Positions 10,985 through 21,517 of a stretch of 64,000 bases of DNA are shown piece after piece. Position 1 is the stretch's first letter; each line of letters begins with the position of its first letter. Where the stretch lies: positions 62,001 to 126,000 of the forward strand of contig JAJOZX010000088.1 in assembly GCA_023014485.1 (NCBI GenBank), written 5' to 3'. The stretch is from Bathynomus jamesi (lineage: Eukaryota > Arthropoda > Malacostraca > Isopoda > Cirolanidae). Below the pieces are notes generated by a model, which was given only the letters and a program-made list of their open reading frames with translations, did no database searches and was not told the DNA's origin. The translations under genes were made by a program, and so were the position numbers.

Positions 10985-11257
10985 AACGTAATTTTAGAGC
11001 TAGTTTATATATTCTCCTCTTTTCTGTAAAAATTCCTTGGCTACTTTTTCAGGGTCGAGGTATTTTTTCAACCTTTTCCCGTACCGGCCTCTGGCGTGGA
11101 GAGAGTGGAAGGTAGGGAGAGAAAGGGTCTTATGCTTTTGTGTCCAGTTATCTACTACTGTTAGAAGCTAGAAGAATTTTTAAAGAATCCACTGTTTTAA
11201 TTATAGGAACTACCCCGAGTAGATCCAAAGGTCTTTGAAGATTCCTCTTGTCCTTGT

Positions 11258-11258
<1 letters not shown>
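10985..11258 (+). repeat. Dispersed repeat R1 (copy 1)
   Basis: Shares TTTATATATTCTCCTCTT, CTTATGCTTTT, TATCTACTACTG and AGATTCCTCTTGTCCTTGT with a second copy that is split at 40920-41030, 41229-41281 and 43715-43785. Copy 1 gives the uninterrupted order and so reveals the insertions in copy 2. Function unknown. Confidence 0.7.

Positions 11259-11335
<77 letters not shown>
11259..11335. repeat. (CT)n-(TA)n compound microsatellite
   Basis: (TC)n at about 11262-11292 followed by (TA)n at about 11296-11333. Confidence 0.95.
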
Positions 11336-11336
<1 letters not shown>

Positions 11337-12365
11337 TCTAAAATAGTTTTTTCGGTGTATAGAAAATATCCAGTGTCAATATCATATTTTCTGTATACCC
11401 ATTTTTCTACTTCATTAAAATACGATACAGTACATCCGAATTCAATAAAGTAAGATATACGACGCCATACTTTTTGGGGACCTTTTTCTTGAATTTATTA
11501 AAATGATAAACAAGGAAAATGGAACCCAGCAAAATTTACAAATATTTGATAATTTAAATGCAAATATGAAACTATATAAAATAACAATAATAATACAACT
11601 TCTCATGAATTTTAGAAGCAGAAAAAGAGTTTAAGTATTTTAAGATACATTTTATCTACGACAGGAACTCTTTTGCTACTGAAAACAACGTTTAATATGA
11701 TATGACTTGCGTTAAAGAACCATGAAAGCCAACTGTACGATATACTTCGGAAATGAGGTTTACATCCTTTTCAGCCTCTCTAATATGTCTGCTTCGATCG
11801 AAATCCTTCTAGTGATGCAGAATACCTTAAATAGAAAGAACAAATTGCTGAGGGACGAATGATATTTCATTTACAGTAACTCCGTCGACGTGAGACGACA
11901 TTTTCTCAAATTTATTTCCATACAAAAAGATGGGTCATCATCAACTACACTGGTTTCAGCATCCATATTTCTCAGAGATCCTCGTGTACAGTCTCTACTC
12001 CATTTATAAAAACTAAAGCGTGAATGGTTAATCATTAGACGCACAACCAATACAAACGGTTAATTCAGGTATGCGATGATTGTTTTAATCATGTTTATAT
12101 TTATGGTAACAAACAAACGTAAATAGTTATAGAGCAACCATTCTGAGGCTAAATTAACTTTTTTTTTATTTTGATCGTCAAATACTGTAGTATGGTTGAT
12201 ACGAGTGAATATCTCTTTCGAGTGTCGTTAGAAAGCGTTGTTGCTGAGGTTTATGTAGAGTGAAAAGTACGTGGAACACATTTCTAATAGGCTACATGAA
12301 ATTTTGGGGTGGAAAATCATGCATACCTCGTTAACCTCGTTCATGTTCCGTGTGTTGGTCTCTCT
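11336..12365. other. Unassigned AT-rich region
   Basis: No recognised coding, TIR or tandem repeat structure. Confidence 0.5.
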
Positions 12366-12655
12366 TCACACGAAGGTCAAGCTGGTGGCCCCGCCTCTAG
12401 GCCTGGTTTGGTGGAGGAGCGAGTTGCTTTTTTGCGCTCTCCACCGTACATAGCCAGGTACATCCGGCTCATCTGGTACCGTCCTGAGCCAGGCATCCAT
12501 TCTCCTCTTGAAGACTTCAACTTTGACCCCTGTAACGTTTTTGAGGTCTTTTGGAAGCTGGTTAAAAAGTCTCGGCCCCCTGACAACCAAGCTATTTTCC
12601 CTCAGTGTTGAAGAGGTCCCTGAAACTCTACTCTCTGGAAAGAAGACGTGAACGG
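12366..12655 (-). pseudogene. LINE ORF2 extreme C-terminus (minus strand)
   Basis: Minus-strand frame: SGTSSTLRENSLVVRGPRLF, NQLPKDLKNVTGVKVEVFKR, WLRTVPDEPDVPGYVRWRAQ and a short tail. The RGPRLFNxLPKxLRN...FKxxLDxWL pattern is the conserved C-terminal tail of many non-LTR retrotransposon ORF2 proteins. It is close to 59700-60060, so the same family is present twice. 5' truncated; no RT motifs remain. Confidence 0.75.
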
Positions 12656-12659
12656 TGCA

Positions 12660-12950
12660 CAATAATATACGTATGGAAAATACTCGAGGGGTTTTGGCCC
12701 TAACCTTAGAAACGAAATAGAAACTCACTGGAATGAGAGAAAAGGCAGATTTTGTACTACTCCCAGCTGCGGTGGGAAAGGGGGCCATGAAAACGAGGCT
12801 GGAAAATACCCTCGGAATAACGAGGCTCAAAACTTTTTAATGTCATGCCCAAAAAACTGAGGAACCTCCAGCACACCAACCTGAATAATTTCAAGAACCA
12901 GCTGGACATGTTCCTGCCCAAAGTACGTAACCAGCCCTAGTAGGGCAGGA
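12660..12950 (+). pseudogene. LINE ORF2 C-terminus, different family (plus strand)
   Basis: Plus-strand pieces: GFGPNLRNEIETHWNERKGR, FCTTPSCGGKGGHENEAG, then after a frameshift NVMPKKLRNLQHTNLNNFKN, QLDMFLPKVRNQP and a stop. Same domain type as the neighbouring minus-strand fragment but a distinct family. The two fragments are convergent or abutting. The 3' sequence to about 13070 is probably its untranslated tail. Confidence 0.65.
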
Positions 12951-13078
12951 CGACATCGGAAAGTAATTCCCTCCTCCACCAAATCCCGCAAATGAGGCGG
13001 GATGCTGAAGAGGGATCGACCACAGATCGATCCTGAACCGTCGTTCAAACCCTCATAAAGTGTCATAAAGTGTATATA

Positions 13079-14367
13079 TGTTACAGTCAAGCTGTGTAAT
13101 CAGTCATTTCGTAAAATGACTGATTACACAACCAATCGTCAAGGGCATAGAGTTGACCTAACTGGACATTCAATTAACCGGGCATTCAATAATTTACCCA
13201 TAGATTTCGATTAATTTTAAGCAACTTTTACCTAATAATTTTTCCTCTCGAGGAGCCGTTTCCGTGTTCTAGGGTGGGACAGATACGCAGATGGGGTTGA
13301 GAGCAGGTGGGGGCGGTCTGTATGGTCTAACATAATATTGTCACCATACCATCAGAATTTACCAGTAATTGTTGTACACAATATGCCTGAAATTTTCAAG
13401 TCAAGTTGTATAATAGTAGTATCCTGTTTCAAGTTATTTCAGGAAACGACTGAAGGTTTTAGTCATTTCGCGAAATGACTGAGTAAAACAGTTGTTTCAA
13501 AAACTAGTTAAAATTTTCAGACATTTCACGAGATGACTGATTACACATGTAGTGACTACTGAAGTGGCAGACGTTTTCAAATACCTTAGCAATGTTCCAT
13601 CAACACAATTAGCGATATTCCATCAACACAAACACGACCAAGATGACGTCACACAAGCACGACTAAGATGACGTCACAGCGCTGGAATATTTTCAAGACA
13701 TCACACCTTAACTTCGTTACAAGGACTTCTGGACGCGGCTTCATCTCTCTTCGAACACCAAATCAGTGACCCCAGAGCTACCACCATGTAAACATCTTTT
13801 CTGCATGCTCCATTTAGGCCTGGTGTCATTCACCGAACATTATATAAAGACTAATCATTACCTCGCGCGTTATTAATATAAAGTCATTATTATATTGAAA
13901 TCATAATTCAAGTGTACACATTATTTCGGCTGTAAACAATCAACATATTCTCTCTCAGGCATAAATCATTTATTTTGTTAATAAAGGAAGAAGACTCATT
14001 CTATCAATCAACCTAATTAATAACTTAATTAATAACATTATTTGATCTGCAAAGATCTGGTGACCTCGGCCTAAGCACTTATCATTGACAATCAATCATT
14101 AACAATTATTAACCGTAATTATCATCATTCATAAATTATAGTAAGCCTATTTTCTTAGCCACATCAAATCAGTGATTCGTAGACCACTATAAGTTGGTGA
14201 ATGGTGATCCCGGAGTGACTATAAATTGGTGACTCCAGCCTTATCATTAAAAATCAATCATTAGCATTCAATTAACCATTAGTATCATCATTCTTATTAT
14301 AGTACCGACAGTACCGCAATAAACCGGTAACTATAAAGTGGTAACTATAAACAGATTGAGTGTAACA
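13079..14367 (+). mobile_element. LTR-like block, possible solo LTR plus leader
   Basis: Begins TGTTACA (13079) and ends TGTAACA (14367), the TG...CA inverted ends of an LTR, flanked on both sides by TATA. Contains a TATA-box-like TATATAAAG near 13838, an AATAAAG polyadenylation-like site near 13980, and TGGTGATCCCGGAGTGAC near 14199. The last resembles the sequence next to the Gypsy LTR at 43232-43250 (GGTCACTCCGGGGTCACC read inversely), which looks like a primer binding site. An alternative is therefore an LTR ending earlier, followed by its primer binding site. No gag or pol here. Two TGACGTCA motifs lie near 13643 and 13670. Confidence 0.4.
13093..13130. repeat. Near-perfect 38-nt palindrome
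   Basis: TGTGTAATCAGTCATTT, then CGTAA, then its inverse. Related half-palindromes with AGTCATTTCGCGAAATGACT and GACATTTCACGAGATGACTG occur near 13461 and 13519. Confidence 0.8.
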
Positions 14368-14836
14368 TATATATATATATATATATATATTAGACTGGTC
14401 CAAAAAAATGTTTTTTTGAAATTATAATGTCTTACCCTTTAATATTGTTAACACTGTTAAGGAAAGGCCACCACAGAAATTTGAGCTATGATAATTTGAA
14501 ATATTATGAGGGGTGCCGCCACCCCACCCAAAATTATTGTCATAATTAGTGAAGAATTTAATTTACGCTTGAGGTCGCAGGTTGCCTACAAATGCAGTTT
14601 CATTACTTTCCCACGCTATACTGGAGACTCAGGCCTAATCAGTTCAGTAATACGGTCATACTGATCCATCGTGTAGGTGCTGAGGGTGGGTTGGGGGTGG
14701 AGTTGGGCGTGAGGATGTTATCACGCGGTAGACCTGACTCAGTTTGATCTTAGACGGCAAGCGAGGTTGTTGTGCCATTGTGTCCTTCATTGTGTTGTTA
14801 CCACTCTTTCATTCATCTAAGATTACTGTTAAATAA

Positions 14837-17232
14837 TTGTTTATTATGTCGAGCTCATCAATGACAAGAAATAGAACAGAGATATGGCTATTTGGTCAGC
14901 CAATTGGTTCGATTGGCGGAAGGAAACTTCCTTCCAATGGAGATGTGCGACGTCGTATTTTCAAGCTAACAAAGAATACGAAGACCTTGAAGGAGGCATC
15001 CAAACTTGTGTTTTGTGAGGTCCTAAAATTTTGGGAAATGGTCAGAATACCTACTATAGCTGAATACAATGCACTGCCAAAGATTCAGAAAATGTACGAT
15101 AGTTTCAGAGCACTTCAGAAATCAAAATCTAAGCGTACAAAGACTCAAATAGAAAAAGAAACTTCTTTTCAAAAATGTTTAGATGATCTTTTCGATATTG
15201 CCCATGCAAATGCCTTGCAGATGATGTCAATAGATGAAGATAAATCATTCCTACATGCCCAGCGAGAGAAAGGAAGGAGAGGCTACATGGGCAATGTGAA
15301 CGAAAAGCTAGCACGTCAAGATTTCCGGAAACGTCAGAGAGAAGAAGCAAATGAAAGGTTGGCAGAAGCAGAGGCAAACCGAAAGAAAATGGGCGTAGCT
15401 GTTGCTTATAGTAGTAGCAGCAGCGAAGAAGAACCGAGTACGTCATATATCCCTCAACCTTTGCATAAATAGAGACGGTCCAGTAGAGGTAAACACATCG
15501 TATCACCTGACTTCTCTATGGCATTGGACCGAACAAAAATGAGTGATCGCAATGCTGTTGTACTGTCAGCTGCTGCTGCTTCTCTTGGACATGATGTTGA
15601 CGATATCGTTCTCAGCAGAAGTACAATACGTCGTAGAAGAAGGATTGAAATTCGCAAAAAGATTGCTGACGATATTAAGCACTCCTTTAATGTTGATATT
15701 CCTCTTACTGTTCATTGGGATGGTAAATTAGTTCCAGATCTCACAGGAAATGATACTACAGAAAGACTACCTGTTATTGTTTCTGGGGGAGGAATGTCTA
15801 AGCTTCTGGTAATGCCTAGGCTAGTTTCCGGAACAGGTGAACAAATTGCAACAGCTGGAATAGAATGCTTAGATGATTGGGATTTGCGCGGTCGTGTGCA
15901 GGCCATGTGTTTCGATACAACTGCTAGCAACACTGGTATCAGGAATGGAGCTCGTACAATCCTTGAAAACAAGCTTGAAAGACAACTATTAGGACTACCT
16001 TGCCGCAACCATATCAATGAAATTGTAATATCATCCGTCTTCGATAAGTGTTACGGTACCACCACTGGACGCGATATTATATTATTCCAGCGCTTCAAGA
16101 AGTCCTGGGCGGCGATAGATTAGGAGCGTTTCAATATCGTAGATGTCGATATACCAGAGAAAGAAGAGATTGTCACCATCTGCAAACATCATCTCGACAA
16201 AATCCAACCACGAGCAGATTATAGGGAGCTTCTTGAGTTGACAGTGATTTACATGGGCGATGTTCCACCCCGTGGCGTAAAATTTCAGCAACCAGGAGCT
16301 CTGGGAGGCGATAGATTAGGAGCGTTTCAATATCGTAGATGTCGATATACCAGAGAAAGAAGAGATTGTCACCATCTGCAAACATCATCTCGACAAAATC
16401 CAACCACGAGCAGATTATAGGGAGCTTCTTGAGTTGACAGTGATTTACATGGGCGATGTTCCACCCCGTGGCGTAAAATTTCAGCAACCAGGCGCTCTAC
16501 ACCGTGCAAGATGGATGGCGCGAGTTATATATGCCATTAAGATAGTTCTTTTTAGCTCGCAATTTAAAACGACTGCATACGAGCAAACTGAGATGAAACG
16601 TTTTGCAATGTATGCCATGCGTCACTACACACCTGCCTGGTTTGCGGCTCCTCTCGCCTGTTCCGCTCCTAGAAACGATTTGGCATTCTCAGCCAACTAA
16701 AAATCTATGAGGATAAAGAAATCTCAGTAGCTGCATCTAAAGCGCTCTGCCGTCATCTATGGCATTTAAGGGAGGAGCTCATTGCACTTTCTTTTTTTGA
16801 TGATGGCGCGTCACTGGAAGTGAAGTGAGAAATGGTTCAGGCATTAAATGCCAAGGGTTCCGTAAAACCACCCAAGCGAATAACCCTGGATCACACACTA
16901 CCCAATGCATGAAAAAAACTCTAGCCAGTTTCGTCACTAGAGTTACTCGCCAGTTCTTTGATAAACTATCACTACCGTCAGCTTTTCTTGAAGTCGATCT
17001 AGCGGAGTGGAGTAGCAGAGACGACTACCAGATCGCTAGTAATTACGTTAAGACAATGAATGTCGTAAATTACAACGTGGAGAGGGCTGTAGCACTGATT
17101 CAGAACTTTAGCAATCATCTAACAAAGAACGAAGATCAGGTTCAGTACCTCTTACAAGTTGTGGAGAGACACCAACAACAGTTCCCTGATGCAAAGAAAT
17201 TGACCATGATTGAGGAACTTCGTTCAAAGTAA
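14837..17232 (+). pseudogene. DTTASNTG/ARWM-type transposase, nearly full length, broken
   Basis: First block 14837-15472: a basic, coiled-coil-like N-terminus (KLPSNGDVRRRIFKLTKNTK; ARQDFRKRQREEANERLAEA). After one in-frame stop (15470) the same frame continues: SRSTIRRRRRIEIRKKIADD, PLTVHWDGKLVPDLTGND, ERLPVIVSGGG, LDDWDLRGRVQAMCFDTTAS, LPCRNHINEIV, FQRFKKSWAAID. Then a 196-bp duplication, PRGVKFQQPGALHRARWMAR and IYAIKIVLFSSQF, a frameshift, and the C-terminus (VTRQFFDKLSLPSAF; VERAVALIQNF). I infer an RNase-H-fold transposase with Asp in HWDGK and FDTTAS, a C..H pair, an RW motif and a late Glu. The family name is unknown to me. Confidence 0.7.
16111..16502 (+). repeat. 196-bp tandem duplication inside the transposase
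   Basis: The segment starting GGCGATAGATTAGGAGCG at 16111 recurs at 16307 with very high identity and ends at ACCAGGCGCTCT near 16498. The period of 196 is not a multiple of 3, so the second unit throws the frame. Copy 1 ends GGAGCTCTGGGAGGCG, hinting at slippage between short GGGNGGCG repeats. Confidence 0.9.
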
Positions 17233-17599
17233 AGTAAAAAACGCGCGAGCAATTACCTCCTAGGTGGTTTGGAAAGTTGTTGTGTAAAATTTTATATGCA
17301 TTTTAACCTATAAAAATATGCCTATTACCAATGCCCGAATTTTGGCATCCAGGCGGCATTATTAAATATCATCTGATTTCGCTCAAACTTGGTTAATGGC
17401 TTGTTGTCAACATGCTTAACATTTCCTGGGTAAGACAATGTAAAAATTGCATTTCAAAATTGCCCCCTATAAGCTTAGACCAAGATCAATTCTGTGAAAT
17501 ATAATACTTTGTTGTATATTATTTCGATTTTTCTTTTTACTCTTAATAAGCGAAAAATTTCTTTTTATTTCCAATACAATAAGATTATTTCAGAGCAAT

Positions 17600-17619
17600 A
17601 AGATTCCAGCTTCATTTGT

Positions 17620-17655
<36 letters not shown>

Positions 17656-17721
17656 TATATATATATACACACATATATATGGCTCAACATGGTTTTGTAA
17701 CACACACACACACACACACAC

Positions 17722-17808
<87 letters not shown>
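17600..17808. repeat. Compound microsatellite cluster
   Basis: (TA)n 17622-17673, (CA)n about 17701-17736, (TA)n 17737-17761 and (GA)n 17762-17808 follow each other. The long ORF across it (IYIYIY, THTHTH, RERERE) is a translation artefact. Confidence 0.95.
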
Positions 17809-17811
<3 letters not shown>

Positions 17812-18291
17812 GTCCCATAAGTCCGGTCAATTCGGAAAATTTATTTTAAATTAAATTTCCAAAAGGAATACATTAGAACCAAAACAAATGTTCAAACTGA
17901 TGTCTTGTTTTGAGACCTTTTTTTTGTTGCAGGTAGAATAACACGCAATGGCTAATATGGAAGTAAGTTACACTCCTCAAGAAAAGGCGGAAATTGTTCT
18001 TTTGCATGCTTCTGGCCTTAGCCAAAGACAGACAGCTGAAGAATTTCACCGTCGTCATTCCAATAAACCGCGACCTGGTCAGCGTATTTGAACTGTATTT
18101 GGACGAAATGTCACTCGTCGTGCGACATCGTTTTACTGTACTTTCAGCAGGATGGAGCACCACCTCACTTTGCCCGTGAAGTGCAACGTTGGATGGATGA
18201 AGTTCTCCTTAGGCGATGGATTGGACGCATAGGACCAATCGATTGGCTACTAAAATCCCCGGACCTCACACCCCTAGATTTTTTTTTCTAG
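17809..18291 (+). pseudogene. DD41D mariner remnant, centrally deleted
   Basis: Starts with a TIR-like GGGTGTCCCATAAGTCCGG (17809). From 17948 the frame gives MANMEVSYTPQEKAEIVLLH and GLSQRQTAEEFHRRH, a transposase N-terminal helix-turn-helix, then a stop. About 40 bp later the catalytic end appears: [38 protein letters not shown]. 41 residues separate the second and third Asp (DD41D). The middle, including the first Asp, has been deleted, and no right TIR is visible. Confidence 0.8.
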
Positions 18292-18728
18292 GGTTACCGA
18301 GAATAGAAGAAAGAGCGATAATTAAAAAGGCAAATAAGAAAGAAAGAGTTTTGTTCACTACACCTATATCATAAAGATGTACGTGAATTGGATCGAACCG
18401 AAATTACCTCTGATTCGATATTATTCCAGTTAAACGATTCAAGATTGGATTTAACCCTAAAAGGACGACCGATACATATTGATAACTTTTCAAATACACG
18501 CATTCATAACTTAACCCTACAAACAATTCCGGCGTTAAAGGGTTAATTACAGTTAGTATGAGTCGATTAATTTCGGTTGGATTGAATTACGTTCTGTCTA
18601 CCTCAGCGCCCCCTGTATAATATAACCTATAACCTACACAGTAGTTTCTTATGTACGATTTCTTTAGTTCTGAAACAACATTCCAAGCTCAGACGTGTCT
18701 AAAATGTCAAATGGGTATAAAAAAAATA
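18292..18728. other. Non-coding; small TTAACCCT inverted pair
   Basis: Mostly featureless. TTTAACCCTAAAAGGACG near 18467 and GGCGTTAAAGGGTTAA near 18531 form a weak inverted pair. AATTCCGGCGTT with AACCCTA recurs near 57604-57630, suggesting a small dispersed element. Confidence 0.4.
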
Positions 18729-18895
18729 CGTGACCCGACAATTCAGCGCAGACAATTCAGCGCCGACAATTCAGCGCCGACAATTCAGCGCAAGACAATT
18801 CAGCGCAAGACAATTCAGCGCAAGACAATTCAGCGCGAAAATACCAACAAAGAAGAAGAAAGAACAAATCCAGAGGGAAGAGAGGCTTGCAACTG

Positions 18896-18926
18896 TTAGG
18901 TTAGGTTAGGTTAGGTTAGGTTAGGT
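18896..18926 (+). repeat. Interstitial (TTAGG)n
   Basis: About six TTAGG units inside foldback A. TTAGG is the canonical arthropod telomere repeat. The tract is far too short for a chromosome end. Confidence 0.9.
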
Positions 18927-19009
18927 TTCTAGTTTTGAAATAAAATCTTAATTTTAACAATGCTAACAAATTTTGTTTTTTTAAATAAAATTTTAATAAT
19001 TATACTCCT

Positions 19010-19122
19010 TTGAATTTTATCTCCGATTTGTCACTCCTTCGTTATGTCACTCCTTCGTTACGGTATTTATGTTACTCCTTTGTTATGTCACTCCTTTGAA
19101 ATGTCACTCCTTCGATACAGAC
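19010..19122 (-). repeat. Half of an element-C-type array
   Basis: GTCACTCCTTCGTTAT-type units (five to six, some GTTACTCC) ending GATACAGACCC, nearly identical to the right arm of foldback C at 22650-22760. Its partner arm is missing, so foldback A has swallowed or evolved around a broken C. Confidence 0.8.
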
Positions 19123-19514
19123 CCAATTTAGCATATATATAAATATACAAATTTTTCTCTTTTTTATTTATTGCGATTTATTTTTATTATTTTTAACTAA
19201 ACTTTTAACTGTACTGACTTGCGCTGAATTGTCGGCGCTGAATTGTCTTGCGCTGAATTGTCTTTGCGCTGAATTGTCGGCGCTGAATTGTCGGCGCTGA
19301 ATTGTCCTGCGCTGAATTGTCGGTGCTCCAAAAAAATAATAGTTGCGCACAAATTTCCACAATTGCTATAACGCAATATATGTATGTAGGGTTTCCATAG
19401 CAACTAATTTAGACGTTAATGTCGTCATGCTTCATCGTCTGTATTTACTTATTTCTGATGTGGAAACGATTTTTGTACCAGGGTACACGTATGTATACCC
19501 GGATACACACACAC

Positions 19515-19547
<33 letters not shown>

Positions 19548-20209
19548 TAGTGATGGACCGGATATCCGTATCATTTTAACATCCGCTGCGGATGTTATGC
19601 GGATATTACCTCTAATAAATTATGCAATTTACAATTAAATTAGCTTATAAAGTAGCTTATAAGGCCCAGTCATGCACATTTCATGTAAAGTATTAATTAC
19701 ACCAGTACACATTTGAAAACTTGTCGATCGATTTTTACAAACTAGTTGGTGATTCTATATAATTTGAGTGCGCTGATCTCAAAAATATAGTTAGTTTTTC
19801 CCTACCAGGTATGTTTTCTACTACAGGTGTGTCATAAATCCCCCATTTATCCCCAAATGTGAACCATCTTATCGAGACCAACATTGGATTGCACATGCTA
19901 AACCATAAATTTTGTTGTTATAGACTACAGTAACGCTTACATAATAATGTAGGGTAAATATATATAACAACCAGTCCCATTCCCAGCAAATACTCTCTCC
20001 CCTCCCATCAATGGGTGGTTAACATTTGGGGACAGATGAGGTATTACAACACCCCTTGTAGCACGAAATCTTTAGGTGATAGAGTAAAACCTAATTAAAG
20101 CAGAATTAAATAGCTCCTAGCTCTTGGAGAAGCATATGCTTGTTTATGAAAGAATAAAAAAATAACTGAAAGAAACAAAATATATTTACCTTCTTTACTT
20201 GCAAACATT

Positions 20210-20856
20210 TCAGGACTTATTCCAAAGCCTTAAGTATGTGTCGGATGCCAATAAATTGTTCTCCTGCAATCTAGACCCCAAAAGTTTTGCAGAGTCCTTA
20301 GGCAGATTCAAATCCCTGACTAAGTCATTTAGTTCGGCTTGGGTTAATGGTTTAGGAGGATCTCGGTCAGCTGTTGGCTGTTCATAAACATCATCATTGT
20401 CTGGATTAGGAGCTGAATCAGAATCTGAATTGTATTGATCCAGACTCTCGGTGGGCGGGAATAGAACTTCTGGACCATGGGGTACCGGCGGCCTTATTGC
20501 AGATGGAAGACTTGGGTATTGAAGGCTCTCTTTATTTTTGCATTATAACCTTTAACATTGCAAGAACAGAAGTAGCAGTCGTCGGTATGGTTTCTAGGCT
20601 CGCGCCATACCATAGGGATCCCAAATGGCAAACTTTTCTTTTTACCTTTGCTCCAATTCCTTAGTGCCGCAACACACGTAAGACAAACCTTGTGTGGAGC
20701 CCAACTTTTGTCTTGATCTCCTAATTTAATTCCAAAATAAGCATGATAAGCTCTCTTAATGAAGGTCGTTACATTTGTCCTTTGTTTTACAACAACATAC
20801 CGACCACAAATATAACAAAATATGTCTGGACTATGGGTACACCCTCTAGAAGCCAT
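20210..20856 (-). pseudogene. Cysteine-rich CYICGRY...CYFC protein, one frameshift
   Basis: Starts MASRGCTHSPDIFCYICGRY, then KRAYHAYFGIKLGDQDKSWA, KVCLTCVAALRNWSKGK, GIPMVWREPRNHTDDCYFCS and CNVKGYNAKIKRAF. CxxC pairs suggest zinc binding. A frameshift near 20520 moves to YPSLPSAIRPPVPHGPEVLF, an acidic stretch, then PLTQAELNDLVRDLNLPKDS and SRLQENNLLASDTYLRLWNK. I recognise this as an uncharacterised protein common in insects and crustaceans, present in many dispersed copies; its biochemical role is unknown to me. It sits between inverted terminal repeats, so it is probably element-borne. Confidence 0.65.
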
Positions 20857-21127
20857 TATTAAAATTTTAAAGACGTAATGTTAGAATTATCTATCTGAAA
20901 AATATGAAAAAACGAAATTAATTAAAGATAAAAAGGTAAAAAATTACAAAACGCCCAAAATTGTTTTGCTAATAACTTTAAAACTGTGGGTGATAGAAAA
21001 AAACTGGCAGCATTTTTAATTCAGCGCAGCGAACTGCTTCAGAATCACAACTCAAAATAAAGAAATCGATTTTCATGCAGACCGGTGTTATTAATGAACA
21101 AACAAATATATAAACCTCAAAAAATAA

Positions 21128-21182
21128 ATACCTAGTAACACAGAAAATTGAATGAAACTTGTTTCATTGAATTTTCTGTGGC
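21128..21182. repeat. Short perfect hairpin
   Basis: ACAGAAAATTGAATGAAAC, then TT, then its inverse GTTTCATTGAATTTTCTGT (about 21139-21180). It lies inside the TIR element. Function unknown. Confidence 0.7.
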
Positions 21183-21373
21183 TGAAACTCTTGATAAAGT
21201 TATTTTATCATAATGAAAACATTAATATTAATTTTAATCTTATGCATTGCCTGCCATAATAGTAATCACAAAATTTGAAAAATTATGTCATGTATTCATA
21301 ATTCTATATTATATGATAGATTAACTAAATATCCGCATGCGCAGGTGTTGAAAAACTGACATCCGGTCCACCA

Positions 21374-21430
<57 letters not shown>

Positions 21431-21517
21431 GGTGGCGCAAAAGTCAGGAACCAACGGCACATTTTAATAATTTGTGTTTTAATGTGTTTTGTTCTTTTCA
21501 AATTTGTTGTTGAACCT

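Larger units (their letters stand above)
14391..17489 (+). mobile_element. TIR DNA transposon with DTTASNTG/ARWM transposase
   Basis: The left end (14391) TAGACTGGTCC...TGAAAT...TGTCTTACCC...TTGTTAA and the inverted right end (17489 inward) TTGGTCTAAG...TGAAAT...TGTCTTACCC...ATGTTAA are imperfect inverted repeats about 120-150 bp long, diverged but collinear. About 3.1 kb, with one transposase-type gene inside. The left flank is (TA)n. Terminal bases are estimated because the outermost match is weak. Confidence 0.6.
18729..19329. mobile_element. Foldback element A with 14-15 bp repeat arrays as TIRs
   Basis: Seven units of GACAATTCAGCGC separated by C/CA or AA (18737-18836; steps of 14 then 15 bp) face seven inverted units GCGCTGAATTGTC (19221-19321). 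An 11-nt cap lies outside each array. The exact 9-mer AAAAAAATA flanks the element at 18720-18728 and 19330-19338, a candidate target duplication (low complexity, so weaker). The 380-bp interior includes (TTAGG)n and one arm of an element-C-type array. No ORF. Architecture matches FB (Drosophila) and TU (sea urchin) foldback elements. Confidence 0.8.
19548..21376 (-). mobile_element. TIR element (TAGTGATGGACCGG ends) with captured or own ORF
   Basis: The left end TAGTGATGGACCGGAT (19548) and the right end, inverted (21376 inward), TAGTGGTGGACCGGAT agree, with weaker inverted similarity further in (GCGGATAT). TAGTG-type ends are usual for hAT elements. Both flanks are (TA)n so the target duplication is unreadable. 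About 1.83 kb. The only coding signal inside is the cysteine-rich protein at 20210-20856. No transposase motifs seen, so mobility would depend on another element. Confidence 0.6.

Noticed and set aside
13636..13680. cAMP-response promoter
   Set aside because: Two TGACGTCA motifs inside an LTR-like repeat; no gene follows, so no regulatory role can be claimed.
17618..17854. 78-residue ORF
   Set aside because: Translation of TA, CA and GA microsatellites; the same applies to other IYIYIY and RERERE frames in the window.
18737..18836. Satellite DNA or CRISPR
   Set aside because: Only seven short units without spacers, with an inverted counterpart array; part of a foldback.
18896..18926. Telomere
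   Set aside because: About six TTAGG units in the middle of an element; no chromosome end.
20199..20387. 62-residue plus-strand ORF
   Set aside because: Antisense of the cysteine-rich protein (LNDLVRDLNLPKDSAK region).
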